DNA of 64,000 nucleotides, taken from assembly GCF_963675165.1 (NCBI RefSeq), contig NC_087388.1, positions 682,001 to 746,000 on the forward strand, written 5' to 3'. The DNA comes from Halichondria panicea. Its lineage: Eukaryota > Porifera > Demospongiae > Suberitida > Halichondriidae. The stretch's first letter is position 1. The number at the start of each line of letters is the position of its first letter. Made by a program: the position numbers and the translations under genes. The notes under the pieces are model-generated. The model was given only the letters and a program-made list of their open reading frames with translations, did not search any database and was not told where the DNA came from. Of this stretch, positions 50,098-61,296 are shown piece by piece.

Positions 50098-50247
50098 TCA
50101 CTCGGTATGTTCGCTGCCAGCTGCCTCCAGTGTGTGTCTATGTAGTGGGAACTGTTCCCATGGTGATGAAAGGTCAAACTTGCGGAACTCTTGAGTCATT
50201 TCTATGGGCTCGCACACGACACACTTCAGTTCATCGTCGTACCTTAC
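50098..50247 (-). CDS. Terminal exon of an unrecognised minus-strand gene
   Basis: After an acceptor (ctcttcacag on the minus strand) 49 codons are open to a [39 protein letters not shown] and [13 protein letters not shown]. Codon use and the clean acceptor look like a real host exon, placed tail-to-tail with NSUN2. I do not recognise the protein and found no upstream exon in the repeat-filled region to 64 kb, so its gene may span the nest or be cut off by it. Confidence 0.5.
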   Translation of the reverse strand, partial: VRYDDELKCVVCEPIEMTQEFRKFDLSSPWEQFPLHRHTLEAAGSEHTE

Positions 50248-50335
50248 CTGTGAAGAGGAGAATTAGTATAAATTATTATGGGAATAAAATTAATGTTGAA
50301 CCCTTATATTATTTGGACTTCTCTTTCTACATGCT

Positions 50336-50384
50336 TTTAGAGGCCAATCCACGAAATATAAGTGCCTCGAAAATTTCGCGATAA
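50336..50384. mobile_element. Right-hand fragment of a CCGTATAGCG-family MITE
   Basis: Nearly identical to 61245-61290 (gaggccattccacgaaatat, gtgcctcgaaaatttcgcg), then it breaks off into the fold-back arm starting at about 50380. Confidence 0.75.
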
Positions 50385-51274
50385 ACGAATTTTTTACCCA
50401 ACAAGTGGTTACCGTATTAGTAAAACCAGTAGGTTTTACATAGGATTGGCAGTGGGTTTGTCCGTGTTTAGCAATATTTCAATTATTTTGACTCATGTTC
50501 AAACTGTTCTATCTCTGCAGGGAAAGGCCACATCAAGGAACTGGCTAGACAGATAGTTTATTTAGCCTTTTCTCTCTTTGTATCTCTCATTTCATAATCC
50601 ATGAACATTTTGATGAATGAATATTGTCATTTTAAAAATTGCACTATTTCGACATTTCACCGCTCTTTGTCTGACTGACTAAGTAAGTAAGTAAGTGAGT
50701 AAGTAAGTAAGTTTCTTGCCCAGCATTTGCTCCAAGTACAGCCATCTCCAGGACATTCTGCACAGGGTTTCCAAACGACTACAACCTGGGTTACAAAGCG
50801 CTTCTTCAGATTTGCGATTGCTTCCACGAGGCAGATGACCTCTCAGCCTCTATTTCTCTTACCTAGACAATTCCGCCATCTTTAATGACTCACAGCAATT
50901 GCGTTGTGGCCAATTAATAATAGATAGGCGTGGCTAATAAACCGTGCGCCTAACTTGAATCAGTGCAGCAGTGCTTTTCCAGAGCCTGAGGTGTTGCTTT
51001 TAATCACACTGTTCAGCTCTAGCTCCCTTTCTCTGACAGGCATGCTATATGCACTGGCTAGATATCATGCTCTTAAAATTGCTGTCATTTAATACTGATA
51101 CAAATTCAACATATCAAGCAATAATTATTACTCATTACTATAATTATTAGTCCAGAGATATTCGAGAAGATATCTGATTAGTCCTGTCTTCTCTTCTTGA
51201 ACTTCTGTACTGCCTCTTGACGTTCCACTTATGCATGTCATGATACGTAAACTATACTGAAAAAGAAAGGGAAT

Positions 51275-51807
51275 CCGACTATAAAAACATTTGCAATGTG
51301 AAAAATTGCTAGGATTGGCCAGGGGAACCACAAAAAAGCGTGGAAACAAGAAATCAGACGAGAGCATAACTCCAATCCGTTACAACGTCATGAACATGTA
51401 CAATACATAGTATATTAAATAATAGACTGTGTTCCAGATCCACCACATCATTCCATGCAGGTCACCAGTACGGTCCGTGCATGCATGTTATACTACGCAT
51501 GGATGGACTGTGTGTATACCTGTGCTCAACACTGCATGTATTAGGAACATCAATTCATCACAAATCATCATGATTATGTGCCCGCACATTCCAAAATGGA
51601 TAAATATATAGGGATTGGTCATCACTCCACCAGTAAAAATTGCGTGGCATATTGGCTGGGAAAACATGGGAAAACTACCAGTACATGTGATTGACGTTGT
51701 AACGGATTGGAGTTATGCTCTCGTCTGATTTCTTGTTTCCACGCTTTTTTGTGGTTCCCCTGGCCAATCCTAGCAATTTTTCACATTGCAAATGTTTTTA
51801 TAGTCGG
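51275..51807. mobile_element. 533-bp fold-back with 116-bp perfect arms
   Basis: 51275-51390 and 51692-51807 are reverse complements with no mismatch that I can see (ends CCGACTATAAAAACATTTGC and inverse). The loop is about 300 bases and non-coding. It lies inside the 1.39-kb insertion that splits the outer left arm. No clear target duplication. Confidence 0.85.
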
Positions 51808-51928
51808 ATAGAATCCATGGACTCCATGAATCAGCTGTGGGGATCAATAAAAATATGTACTACATGTATTATAACAATAATTATGACACAAAGTTTCCTG
51901 AGCTGTCATAATTATTGTTATAATACTA

Positions 51929-53012
51929 GCCTCGATCCCAGGCCGAGTTTTCGCTTTTATAACGGTTAGGCGAACAACTGGGCCTGGTACTAGTTGTCTG
52001 CGCATGCGTCAAATTTTCATTGTATATTTGTGGTCGGCAAAAATATTTAATAAATCAATAATAGAAATTTGTACACAGAAAATGCACAGAGTGAGTACAC
52101 AAAAGATGCACATAGGGAGCTGCTTCACAAAGGCCTGGGGAGTTGCCAGTTGTGCTGCAGCACAATTACAGTGACCCAGGGCAACTTCAGGATGATTGAA
52201 TGCCTTCAAATTACGTTTCAAAAAGATTTAGCAGGCTGCTGGACTTCTCTGATTCTAGGCCCCAACTCGTAACTCATTGCTTGAGAAAACGTAGATTCTC
52301 TTGATGTCTCTGAGCTACCCAGCAACGCTCGAATGAGCAGGTCATACTCCAGTCCTGTGTCTGTGAGTATAGGACAATATTAAAAGAAACCAAAGACGGT
52401 TAAACCCTTACCTCAAACTGTCCAGTCTCGTCCGTTAGTATAGCCAAGAGGAGCACTGTTGGGATAGCTGGATATTAGCCATTGCTCCTGTACAGAGAAG
52501 TAGACATTTTAAATACGTGTAGATCTATACATATTAAATTTCTCGGTTATAGTGTCATTGTCGACGAGCTGATGATGGCAGCACCAAGTTCTCTAGCTCA
52601 CACTCTTCACTTGATCCACCATATTAATGATGAAACTATAGTCTACCTACATTCTTGCCAAACATGAACAAGACTTGATAGCATAGCCGGCCATAGGGCC
52701 CACACAAAAATATCTGACCTTAACAAGCTTGACAAAGCTTTATACCTCTTCCCTTGTTGTTCAGTCTTCAGAATAAGCTTCAGAGAAGAGAGAAGCTTCA
52801 GCTAAGAGCCATTCCAATCGATTCCAATACTGATAAAACGGGAACTGACTTCTAGTACACGATAGTACACGAATATAAATGTCACAAAAGTGAACGAGAA
52901 TATCCATTCGTCAGAATCTGACGAACGATTGACGCATGCGCAGACAACTAGTACCAGGCCCAGTTGTTCGCCTAACCGTTATAAAAGCGAAAACTCGGCC
53001 TGGGATCGAGGC
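51929..53012. mobile_element. 1,084-bp element with 84-bp perfect inverted ends and TA target
   Basis: Ends GCCTCGATCCCAGGCCGAG and inverse; arms 51929-52012 and 52929-53012 match base for base; TA lies on both sides. No transposase. On the minus strand the interior has a segment bounded by an acceptor-like tacag (near 52490) and a donor (gtaagg, near 52413), followed by another acceptor-like tcacag (near 52363), which could be captured exons, but no frame joins them convincingly. The short TA target fits a Tc1/mariner-type non-autonomous element. Confidence 0.8.
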
Positions 53013-53767
53013 TATTATAATACATGTAGTACATATTTTTATTGATCCCCACAGCTGATTCATGGAGTCCATGGATTCTATACGGTAACCACTTGTTGGG
53101 TAAAAAATTCGTTTATCTTGAACGCAGTGATTTTCGTGAGTAAAAATTCGTTTGACTTCGTTGCCTCCACTGCATTGAATGCGTTCCGGTAAACCATGGC
53201 AGGGAAAAAATGTTGAAGGTCAGCTTGCTAATTACCCGCTACATGTATTATAATACTGTAATAAGAGTTTACTCTGAGAAGATATTCAAAACACATTATT
53301 TTCGCCATACAGGTAAACCTGATTCAACAAATTAATAATGTACAGCTATAAAACAAAAATACATCAATAAAACGATGCACACACAGCAGCAGAGTCACAG
53401 TTGCTTAATTTGTAAGCTTTTAAAGTTCATCGATAATTCCCACTCTGAACAGGAACCTGGGAATGTAAAGGCAACAACATTAACAAACAAAAAATGGACT
53501 AACTTTTCTATTTACGTAAATAATACAATATGAGCCACTGCCACAAATCTTGCAAAGAGAAGCAATTACAGGAGGTTGAGGTGAGGGAATGCTTCAGAGT
53601 ATAAAGTTACTCATGCTATAATTCAATTACTGCTGTACTGTGCTGTATGTGAAGGCTTCAAAATGTGTGGCCACCACCCACACACAGCTCTGTGTGAATT
53701 TTGAAGGCAAGAGTTGTAGCAGCGGCTCGTAATTCTAAATTCATCAATATAACCACTCACCTTAAAT

Positions 53768-54154
53768 TTAAATCCGCAGACCTGCCACCATTGCTGCAGG
53801 AAAGTTCCTCTGGTACAGTGACTCCTGAGCAATACCAAGTCCATCAACTGATTGCTGCAAGGCATCTCCTAGCAGGAAAGCTTGTTGTGTCTCTTGTACA
53901 GGCCTAACTCCTGTATAACTATCACCAACTGTAATCCTTGCCTGAAACAGTCCATGACCAATAGGTGCACCTGTCTCCTGCACAGGTTGCTCAAGGGGGG
54001 CTCCAGCATCAAGTGGTATCAAGGGATTCTGATCTTCTGCATGTATAGCTTGCCAAGCATTCTGAGCTGCAGTCACTAGCTTATAGCAGCAGTGGAGAGC
54101 TACTAGCAGGAGCAGCAGAGTTAGAGTTGCTTCTAATAGTGAGGCTGGATACAT
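53768..54154 (-). CDS. Small N-terminally anchored protein, copy B (unrecognised family)
   Basis: A 128-residue minus-strand ORF homologous to 43072-43461, starting MYPASLLEATLTLLLLLVAL and ending AAMVAGLRI. An in-frame Met also lies eight codons upstream (54178). Relative to copy A it has one extra Cys codon after LHC and lacks His-Val in the AIHVHAED part; other changes are substitutions. Homology between the loci extends over about 1 kb on both sides of the ORF (about 53240-54220 versus 42482-43500). The putative upstream exon lies at 56010-56099, displaced by a 1.75-kb transposon at 54223-55972. Confidence 0.5.
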   Translation of the reverse strand: MYPASLLEATLTLLLLLVALHCCYKLVTAAQNAWQAIHAEDQNPLIPLDAGAPLEQPVQETGAPIGHGLFQARITVGDSYTGVRPVQETQQAFLLGDALQQSVDGLGIAQESLYQRNFPAAMVAGLRI

Positions 54155-54937
54155 ATTCACAAAAGTTCTCCTAATCACAAATAAATGACCATAGCTTAGT
54201 GTTTTGCTTGGTTTATATTACATCAAAGTCGCCAGTGTACCTGATGTCGTCATGTCCACGTTGACTGTAAAAGTTTATCTGCCGTGAAATGCAATAATTT
54301 CAATGTATAGTATACAAGATTTTACGGGGATTTACGGAGGGTTGTTTACTACCTCCTGCACAAAAGCTGCTCTTGCAAAACTTTACGGGTGGGGCTGCTT
54401 CTGCAAACTGTACATGCTCAGCAAACATGTAGTGTCAGCTGTAGCCAGCCACGTGGGGCTGCAAATTAACCAAACAAGAAAAATTGTGGTTGAAGTTGGA
54501 TAAACACAGTTTCATTCTAAGCATAACTTTGGCTTGGGGCCGTTTTTGTCTTGAGCACTTTACATACACTTGAAAGGTATTTTTGATGTGTAAATGTTCA
54601 GTACTAAAGGTATACAACATATTGTTTGTGTCCAATGCTCCTTTTAACAGTTATGATCCTATTAAAATAGAAAAAAATTCATAGTAACGAGATATTGTGC
54701 ATACATAATAAGAGTGTAGGGGTCTTCTTTTCTTTTTTTCTCTTTCTTGGTGAATATCTGCAATTGGGGAGAGAAACAGAAGTGTATATTATACTCTTCA
54801 CGGTAAGTAATTTTCACGATGGTGATTCGATTGTGGCCGGTGTGTACACTATGCACCATGGTGTTCAGGAAAGTACAAGCACTTTGGTGCAATGGACAGT
54901 GAGTTGCAGGCATTCATAAACAGGTGAATGTAGACTC

Positions 54938-54981
54938 GCAAGCCGTCACTGTTGCAGGCGCCTGCAACAGTGACGGCTTGC
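54938..54981. repeat. 44-bp perfect palindrome
   Basis: Two 22-base halves, GCAAGCCGTCACTGTTGCAG+GC and its reverse complement, with no spacer. Outer bases tgaatgta / tacattca extend the symmetry after a five-base offset. Confidence 0.97.
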
Positions 54982-55231
54982 TACATTCATAAACACAACT
55001 TATGGCTTAGCATTACAAGCATAAACAATGCATTTGCTATGCATGTGCTAAACAACTTTCCAAGAAATAAAAACAATCCAGAAATAAAAACAATCCGCTA
55101 TTTAAGCCTCATTGGCTCCCAAACGAAACCGTTAAAAATTGTAGTATATGCTTTTAGAGCTTTCGTACCACCATAGATAGCTATTGCAACAACTTGATAT
55201 CCAATTGCGAAAGTACAAGACAGACTGAACT

Positions 55232-55495
55232 ATGTACTGGCAGGCTGCAAGCAAAACCGGATGTAGCACTTGTAGATTTAAGTGCATTAAAGGGTCTAGG
55301 GCATGTGTGCATGGATGCCGGTTCATTTCGTGTAAAAACTTACCAACAAAGGATGGCCCAGTTGATTCCCACAGTGGAGATGATGAAGATGACTCTATTG
55401 AAACAGAAAACTCAGATTCCAAAACAGAAGATGACCATCATGACAGTACAGACTCGATAATGGAGTCTGTGTTTAGCAGAGAGAATGAATATTAG
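55232..55495 (+). pseudogene. Cys-rich C-terminal fragment of a transposon protein
   Basis: The open frame reads SKTGCSTCRFKCIKGSRACV, then HGCRFISCKN and an acidic tail with DDEDDSIETE, ending at a stop at 55493-55495. The spacing of Cys residues (CxxCxxxC...CxxxC...C) resembles the Cys-rich tails found at the end of several invertebrate transposon proteins. The preceding coding region is missing, so it is a remnant within the 1.75-kb element. Confidence 0.45.
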
Positions 55496-56009
55496 TTTTT
55501 AATAAGGACAGACCTATTACTTCTAGCCATATTAATACTATAACATATTCATAACACATAAAGGTTGGGGCCATTTTTGTCTTCCAAGTCTATACAACTA
55601 GAAACTATCATGGTATTATACTAAAATAACTTGCCTTTAGTATTACCGATTTTCGTTTGTGTCCATCTTTTAGTTTCAGAAATATTTAACTATCTTTCTG
55701 CTGATGTAGCTTCCATCCGCCATTTTGTCTTGAACTCTTTGCTAAATTTCAGTCACTAACAACGCGCTTGTGCTGCAAATATTGGCTGATATAGAAGCCT
55801 GTAAACTAATCTATCTGTAACTGTGTTTCTGAATAGCAGTAAGAACCTCTGAAGTACAAAACTCAAGCTGACATAAACCAGCCCTGCATTTGTTTACTTA
55901 CTTACTTTCTAATTGTAGCACACTTCCTGCTAGGCTGATAAATTTTGCGGAAGTGTGACACTGGCGACTTGACTGTACATATTTGTAGATGATTGGCGCG
56001 GTTGATTGA

Positions 56010-56099
56010 GAATTCGTAGCCAAGTTCTTTATGGTGCATGTATCCAAATGCAGATATGCAGATATGGAAGCATTATTCATATCTATGGATGAAGCCAAA
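56010..56099 (-). other. Conserved block upstream of small-protein copy B
   Basis: About 90 bases nearly identical to 43589-43679. The minus strand reads SIDMNNASISAYLHLDTCTI then KNLATNS in an open frame in both copies. Possible exon or 5' UTR of the small-protein gene. Confidence 0.4.
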
Positions 56100-56330
56100 A
56101 TACAACAGTGAACGCTGTTTCTTGGACCTCGACAATTATCTACACGACATCTAATCCCATCTAATGGCTGGCTACAGGATAATTATTATGATATTCATTA
56201 AGGTAACTACGGAAGTTTCAGTAGTGATTTTGGGCACCGGGTGGAATCAGGGCGTAGTAAAATGACCACTAATTGCATTTGCGCAAACATTGGACTGATA
56301 GGAGCTACAGGCTTACTCTAGAAACACCCA

Positions 56331-56421
56331 CGAACATGTACAGCACACCTCAGAATTAGCCCTTTGTGCTTACTCACCATGTACAGCACACCTCAGAATT
56401 AGCCCTTTGTGCTTACTCACA
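56331..56421. repeat. Two-copy ~46-bp tandem duplication
   Basis: catgtacagcacacctcaga and following bases to gtgcttactca occur twice back to back, identical apart from the ends. Confidence 0.9.
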
Positions 56422-56861
56422 GCTAAACCGCTTCTGACACAATCTGAACCACCTCCAAAGGTGGGTTGGCTAAGTTATAGTTAGAACATGGGCATGAGGT
56501 ATCTATAGCCCTGTTTACACGCAGCATCTAATGCGCATTGTAAAGCGCATTACTATTAACGAGGTCTAGTTTAATACATTCGATCAATCCTATGTGACTT
56601 CTTTTCCTAAACATATTTGCTTTTGTGAGAACAATTCAAAGATTTGTGGAACTCAATTTGTTGATAAAACCATGTATCCCGGTCAAACATTTACAGTATC
56701 TCTAGTTGCTGTATACGCACTATAAATGCGCTATCAAAACCGGCTTACGTAAACCGCCTACCTGATGTGGTTTGAAGCCGGATCAATGTGGTTTAGACAA
56801 ACAACTGCAAGCGCAAAGGAATGCAAAGAATTCATTTGTGGTATAAGAAGTGGTATAAGAG

Positions 56862-57747
56862 AGAAGAATGAACAGAGGAACATATTGAGATAAAAGCAGT
56901 AATAGCTATCTGGGGAGCTACTGACTTGCAGCAGCAACTTGATGGAGCTGTAAGAAATAAACTGATTTACGAAAAAATATCAAAAGAAATGAAGAAAAAA
57001 GGATACGAAAGAGACTGGATTCAATGTAGGGTAAAAATTAAGAACTTAAAAACAAACTACAAAAAAGTAAAGGACGGTAACAATAAGACAGGGGAAAGTA
57101 GGAAAACATGCAAGTTTTATGACGAGCTGGATAGGATTCTGGAGCACCGACCAGCCTCCGCTCCATCTTTCCTCGTTGACACCAGCTCTGAGGTGGAGGA
57201 AAGGGTGGATGAGGTCGTGGAGGATACAGACGGTACAATATAATGTTATAATTGTATACTTAACTTTCTTTTTAACACAGATGGCAGTCAGATCCAGCCA
57301 CAGTCTCCAGTGGAGAGTGCGGATGATGTGGCCGATACTGAGGGAGAGCCCAGTACCTCTGGAAATAGGAAAATAGATGATTGTGAGTTAATAGAAAACA
57401 TACAAGTAAATACAAAATGTTCAATAATAATTATCTATACACACCCAAAAACAGGTACTCCCCCACCAACAAAGAAAAGCAAGAAAAGCAAAACCGAAAA
57501 GGCTATGGAGAAGCAGCTGGAGACATTTCTGGGCTACCAGAGAGAAGCAGAGGAAAGGTTTGACAAAAGAGAGGAGGAAAGATGGGAGAGAGAGAGAAAG
57601 TTAGCGGAAACAAGAAGAAAGGAGGAACAGACGCACCAACTCAACATGATTCAAATGCTTGGACAACTGATACGGCAACCAGGACCATCACAGTATTATC
57701 CACCATCATCGCAACCATTTAACCCTGACTCACAGTACGACTACTAA
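56862..57747 (+). CDS. Myb/SANT-like DNA-binding protein (5' end damaged or incomplete)
   Basis: Three exons: to 57232 (from the first in-frame codon at about 56862), 57281-57382 and 57455-57747; both junctions keep phase. The first exon encodes a trihelix/Myb-SANT-like domain: TEEHIEIKAVIAIWGATDLQ, NKLIYEKISKEMKKKGYERD and CRVKIKNLKTNYKKVKDGNN. The last exon encodes a basic stretch (TKKSKKSKTEKAMEK), a long Glu/Arg coiled coil and a Pro/Tyr-rich end. Such proteins occur both as host factors and as PIF/Harbinger accessory proteins. The codon before TEE, where the family has a conserved Trp, is TGA, and no start codon precedes the domain in frame. It may be a recently lost copy; an unseen upstream exon is the alternative. 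Confidence 0.7.
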
Positions 57748-57864
57748 CTTTTAAACATCAAACATTAATCATACAGTCATATAACAATAAAATAATAATG
57801 CGTATGATAACATAAGTTCACATAATTATCATGTACTAAAATATTGTGTTAATGTACTATGTGT

Positions 57865-57916
57865 TATAGTGTCCCAAAGCTCGAGGGCTTTAGCCCGAGG
57901 GATGAGGGACACTATA
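57865..57916. repeat. Nested small hairpin
   Basis: tatagtgtccc pairs with gggacactata around an inner imperfect palindrome ctcgagggctttagcccgag. About 50 bases. May be the remnant of a MITE or a cruciform-forming site. Confidence 0.7.
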
Positions 57917-58725
57917 CAGTGGTTTGCACAACAGTTGTCCAGAGCATACAGATAAGGAATTTGTTTGTTTATACAACACTTTCCTAATATGGACTATGTA
58001 TATGCCCACAATTAATACATGACTTGTGCTAATCAAAACTAGAGCACTAAAGTGCAAACCCTCGGCTGGTGACATGATTATAAAGAAACCAGAAGACTGA
58101 TATAATGCAGTGCATATAGTGATGTTGTTATCATCATCATGCATGACTTGCACAGCAACTCAGGAGCAATAAAACTAAACCAGACTGGGAGGCATGCTGA
58201 AACATTTGAGAACAGGTAGTAGTACTATAAATATATGCACTGTGGATTAGGATCACAGCAAACAAGCATGGAGTCTCAGAGAAGTATGGCTCCAGGTCCT
58301 GCATGGATCCCAGTCAGCTAAAGCAAGCTTTCTGCTTTAGTGACCCTGTTCCAATATTGTTCCTGGTATATACAGCTTTCTACGTTAGTGACCCTGTTCC
58401 ATTGTTTCTGGACCTGGTACAGGATCACTTCAGTTATAAGTAACGCATGTGCAAGTTCTGTTCAAGCTACATTTTGCTCGCTTTTATTAGACAACGAAGC
58501 TTTAACACCCAAAGCTGCCACTATTAGAAGTACTGACTTGTTGTGTGGAGGCTACCCATGCTGTAAACGCAGTGCTAGAGCATCCAGGTAAGCAGACCCA
58601 GTCATAAGCTTCTTAGCTTTTGCTCGTTTTTATTTGACAACGAAGGTTTAACATGAAATTCTGCCACTATTAAAATTAATAACTTGTTGTATGAAGGCTA
58701 TCCATGCTGTAAACGCAGTGCTGTG

Positions 58726-59333
58726 CAGTGGCGTAGCCAGAGGGGGGCAGAGGGTGCTCCAGCACCCCCCTCTGGCCTCAGACTCTGCTCCACAAGTTCA
58801 TTTTACTAACTAGCTAGCTGATATGAGATCGAGAGTAACTCTAGAGCTCTCAACTCAAAACTCCACCTCTAACTATCTATATAGCTCCACCTCCAAATAT
58901 TCATTCCAGTCAGTGCACATGCGCAAAGCCACGTGCTGAGCAGACCAAGGTCCCCCACAGAGTTGCAGACTGTTAATGTTCAGCAGCTATCACCATCATC
59001 ATCATGAGTATTTTTCCGTTGAGCCCAGTTCACAGAGCAGCACTGCAACTGCAAGTGGCTTGCCACCCTGTCCTGCTAATTCACAAGCAGAACCTGGTTA
59101 GCAGCTGCATGATTTAATTGTCACAACTCAAAACAATGCATTTTATAGGACATCTTCAAATGAAGATGTGGCTTAACCACCAGTACCCTCAAAGTAGCAG
59201 TACCCTCATTTCTTTAGCCAGATTGCGTTAGAATCAATCTCAGAGCATGTAACAACAAAAATTTTCTGAGGGAGTGCCCCCACCCCCATTGGTAATAAGC
59301 ACCCCCCTATCTCAAATCCTGGCTACGCCCCTG
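58726..59333. mobile_element. 608-bp hAT-like non-autonomous element in array unit 1
   Basis: Ends CAGTGGCGTAGCC and GGCTACGCCCCTG, with ctgtg repeated on both sides (58721-58725, 59334-59338). Sister units show the empty site gtgctgtggcatccag. The CAGTGGCGTAGCC terminus is widespread among hAT-type MITEs, which usually make 8-bp duplications; here only five bases are seen. A subterminal inverted stretch (agaggggggcagagggtgct / agcacccccctctgg) follows the left end. Confidence 0.85.
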
Positions 59334-61062
59334 CTGTGGCATCCAGGTGAGTAGATTCACCTGTCACAAACAAACAAACAAACAAACTAGAGCACTAAAG
59401 TGCAAACCCTCGGCTGGTGACATGATAATAAAGAAACCAGAAGAGTGATAATGCAGTGCATGTAGCATGTATGACTAGCACAGCAACTCAAGAGCAATAA
59501 AACTAAACCAGACTGTAGGGATGCTGAAACATTGAGTATGTCACATGAGACATGCACTAGCACTGTGGACTGGGATCACAGCAAAGAAGCCTGGAGTCTT
59601 AGACTAAGAGAAGTATGGCTCCTTCCAGGCTAGAGTATAGGATCCAGAGTCAGTCAACAACAACTAGTCACAATTCTACTTTCTTGGCCCTTATTCATGT
59701 TACGGGATCACTTCAGCTGCAAATACCTAGTCAGCAGAGGTAGTAATTCTAGCTTTCTACTTTAGTGACCCTGTTCCATTGTTTCTGGTACAGGATCACG
59801 TCAGCTGTAAGTAACCCATGTGGAAAAATCACAATGTAACATAGGGGTATCTCGAATAAAGGCCACGTGTAGTTAGCAGCTGCCAACGGGCAAGTTTAGC
59901 TTTTGCTCGCTTTTATTCGACAAAGAAACTTTAACATCAAAATCTGCCACTATTTAAATCAAGATATTGTTGTGTGAAGGCTATCTATGCTGCAAACGCA
60001 GCGCTATGGCATCCAGGTGAGTAGAAAACCCCGTCACAAACAAACAAACAAACAAACTAGAGCACTAAAGTGCAAACCCTCGGCTGGTGACATGATTAAA
60101 AAGAAACCAGAAATATAATGCAGTGCATATAGTGATGTTGTTATCATGTATGACTTGCACAGCAACTCAGGAGCAATAAAACTAAACCAGACTGGAGGCA
60201 TGCTGAAACATTTGAGAACAGGTAGTGGTACTATATAGATATATGCACTGTGGATTAGGATCACAGTAAAGAATCCTGGAGTCTCAGAGAAGTATGGCTC
60301 CAGGTTCTGCATGGAGTAGGATCCCAGTCAGCAGCAGGAGCTATAATTCAAGCTTCTACTTTAGTGACCCTGTTCCATTGTTCCTGGTATATACAGCTTT
60401 CTACTTTAGTGACCCTGTTCCATCGTTCTTGGTACAGGATCACTTCAGTTATAAGTAACGCATGTGCAAGTTCTGTTCAAGCTACATTTTGCTCGCTTTT
60501 ATTAGACAAAGGAGCTTTAACACCGAAAGCTGCCACTATCAAAAGTACTAACTTGTTGTGTGGAGGCTACTCATGCTGTAAACGCAGTGCTAGAACATCC
60601 AGGTAAGCAGACCTAGTCACAAGCTTCTTAGCTTTTGCTCGACAAAGAAGCTTTAATATTAAAATCTGCCACTATTTAAATCAAGATATTGTTGTGTGAA
60701 GGCTATCCATGCTGTAAACGCAGTGCTGTGACATCCAGGTGAGTAGAAAAGCCCATCACAAACAAACAAACAAACAAACTAGAGCACTAAAGTGCAAACC
60801 CTCGGCTGGTGACATGATTATAAAGAAACCAGAAATATAATGCAGTGCATATAGTGATGTTGTTATCATGTATGACTTGCACAGCAACTCAGGAGCAATA
60901 AAACTAAACCAGACTGGAGGCATGCTGAGAACAGGTAGTGGTAGACTACTATAGATGATATGCACTGTGGATTAGGATCACAGTAAAGAAGCCTGGAGTC
61001 TCAGAGAAGTATAGCTCCAGGTTCTGCATGGAGTAGGATCCCAGTCAGCAGCAGGAGCTATA

Positions 61063-61296
61063 CCGTATAGCGCGAAATGTTCGAGGGGCTTAATTTTCGC
61101 GGATTTCGTGGGTTAGAATTCTATACGAAAATTAAGTCCACGAAAATTATTCTTTAATTAGAATTACCTGCTATCGTGCAAATATTTAAAGGCGTGGCTT
61201 CCGGTAAGCAGTCATTCCGCGAACATTGTGCAACGAAATGGTTTTTAGAGGCCATTCCACGAAATATAAGTGCCTCGAAAATTTCGCGCTATACGG
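61063..61296. mobile_element. CCGTATAGCG-family MITE in array unit 4
   Basis: 234 bp, ends CCGTATAGCGCGAAAT and ATTTCGCGCTATACGG, TA on both sides. The sister units show the empty site gagctataattcaag, which proves both the borders and the TA duplication. Confidence 0.95.

Larger units (their letters stand above)
50380..53117. repeat. Fold-back structure with a split left arm
   Basis: A continuous right arm at 53015-53117 (103 bases) pairs perfectly with two separate left pieces: 50380-50416 and 51808-51874. The left arm has thus been split by about 1.39 kb (50417-51807). The centre (51875-53014) holds a small hairpin (about 51868-51925) and an element with TA target sites. No gene is certain in it. 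Confidence 0.85.
54223..55972. mobile_element. 1.75-kb DNA element inserted in small-protein copy B
   Basis: Short inverted ends (TCAAAGTCGCCAGTGT on the left; ACACTGGCGACTTGA on the right). Copy A at about 43515-43545 shows the uninterrupted order (cttacattgtacatatttt), which locates the insertion in copy B. The interior contains a Cys-rich ORF end at 55232-55495 and the 44-bp palindrome at 54938-54981. No transposase core is recognised, so it is a non-autonomous or internally deleted element of unknown superfamily. Confidence 0.65.

Noticed and set aside
50505-50560. Acceptor-like ctctgcag followed by a short open stretch
   Set aside because: No matching donor or conserved protein segment; chance splice-like site in repeat DNA.
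51128-51969. Identical ORF starts on opposite strands (MLSSDFLFPRFFVV)
   Set aside because: Caused by the perfect 116-bp inverted arms; no domain and no continuation.
52482-52667. 61-codon plus-strand ORF inside the TA-flanked element
   Set aside because: Short, no motif, and opposite in strand to the possible splice signals; not supported as a gene.
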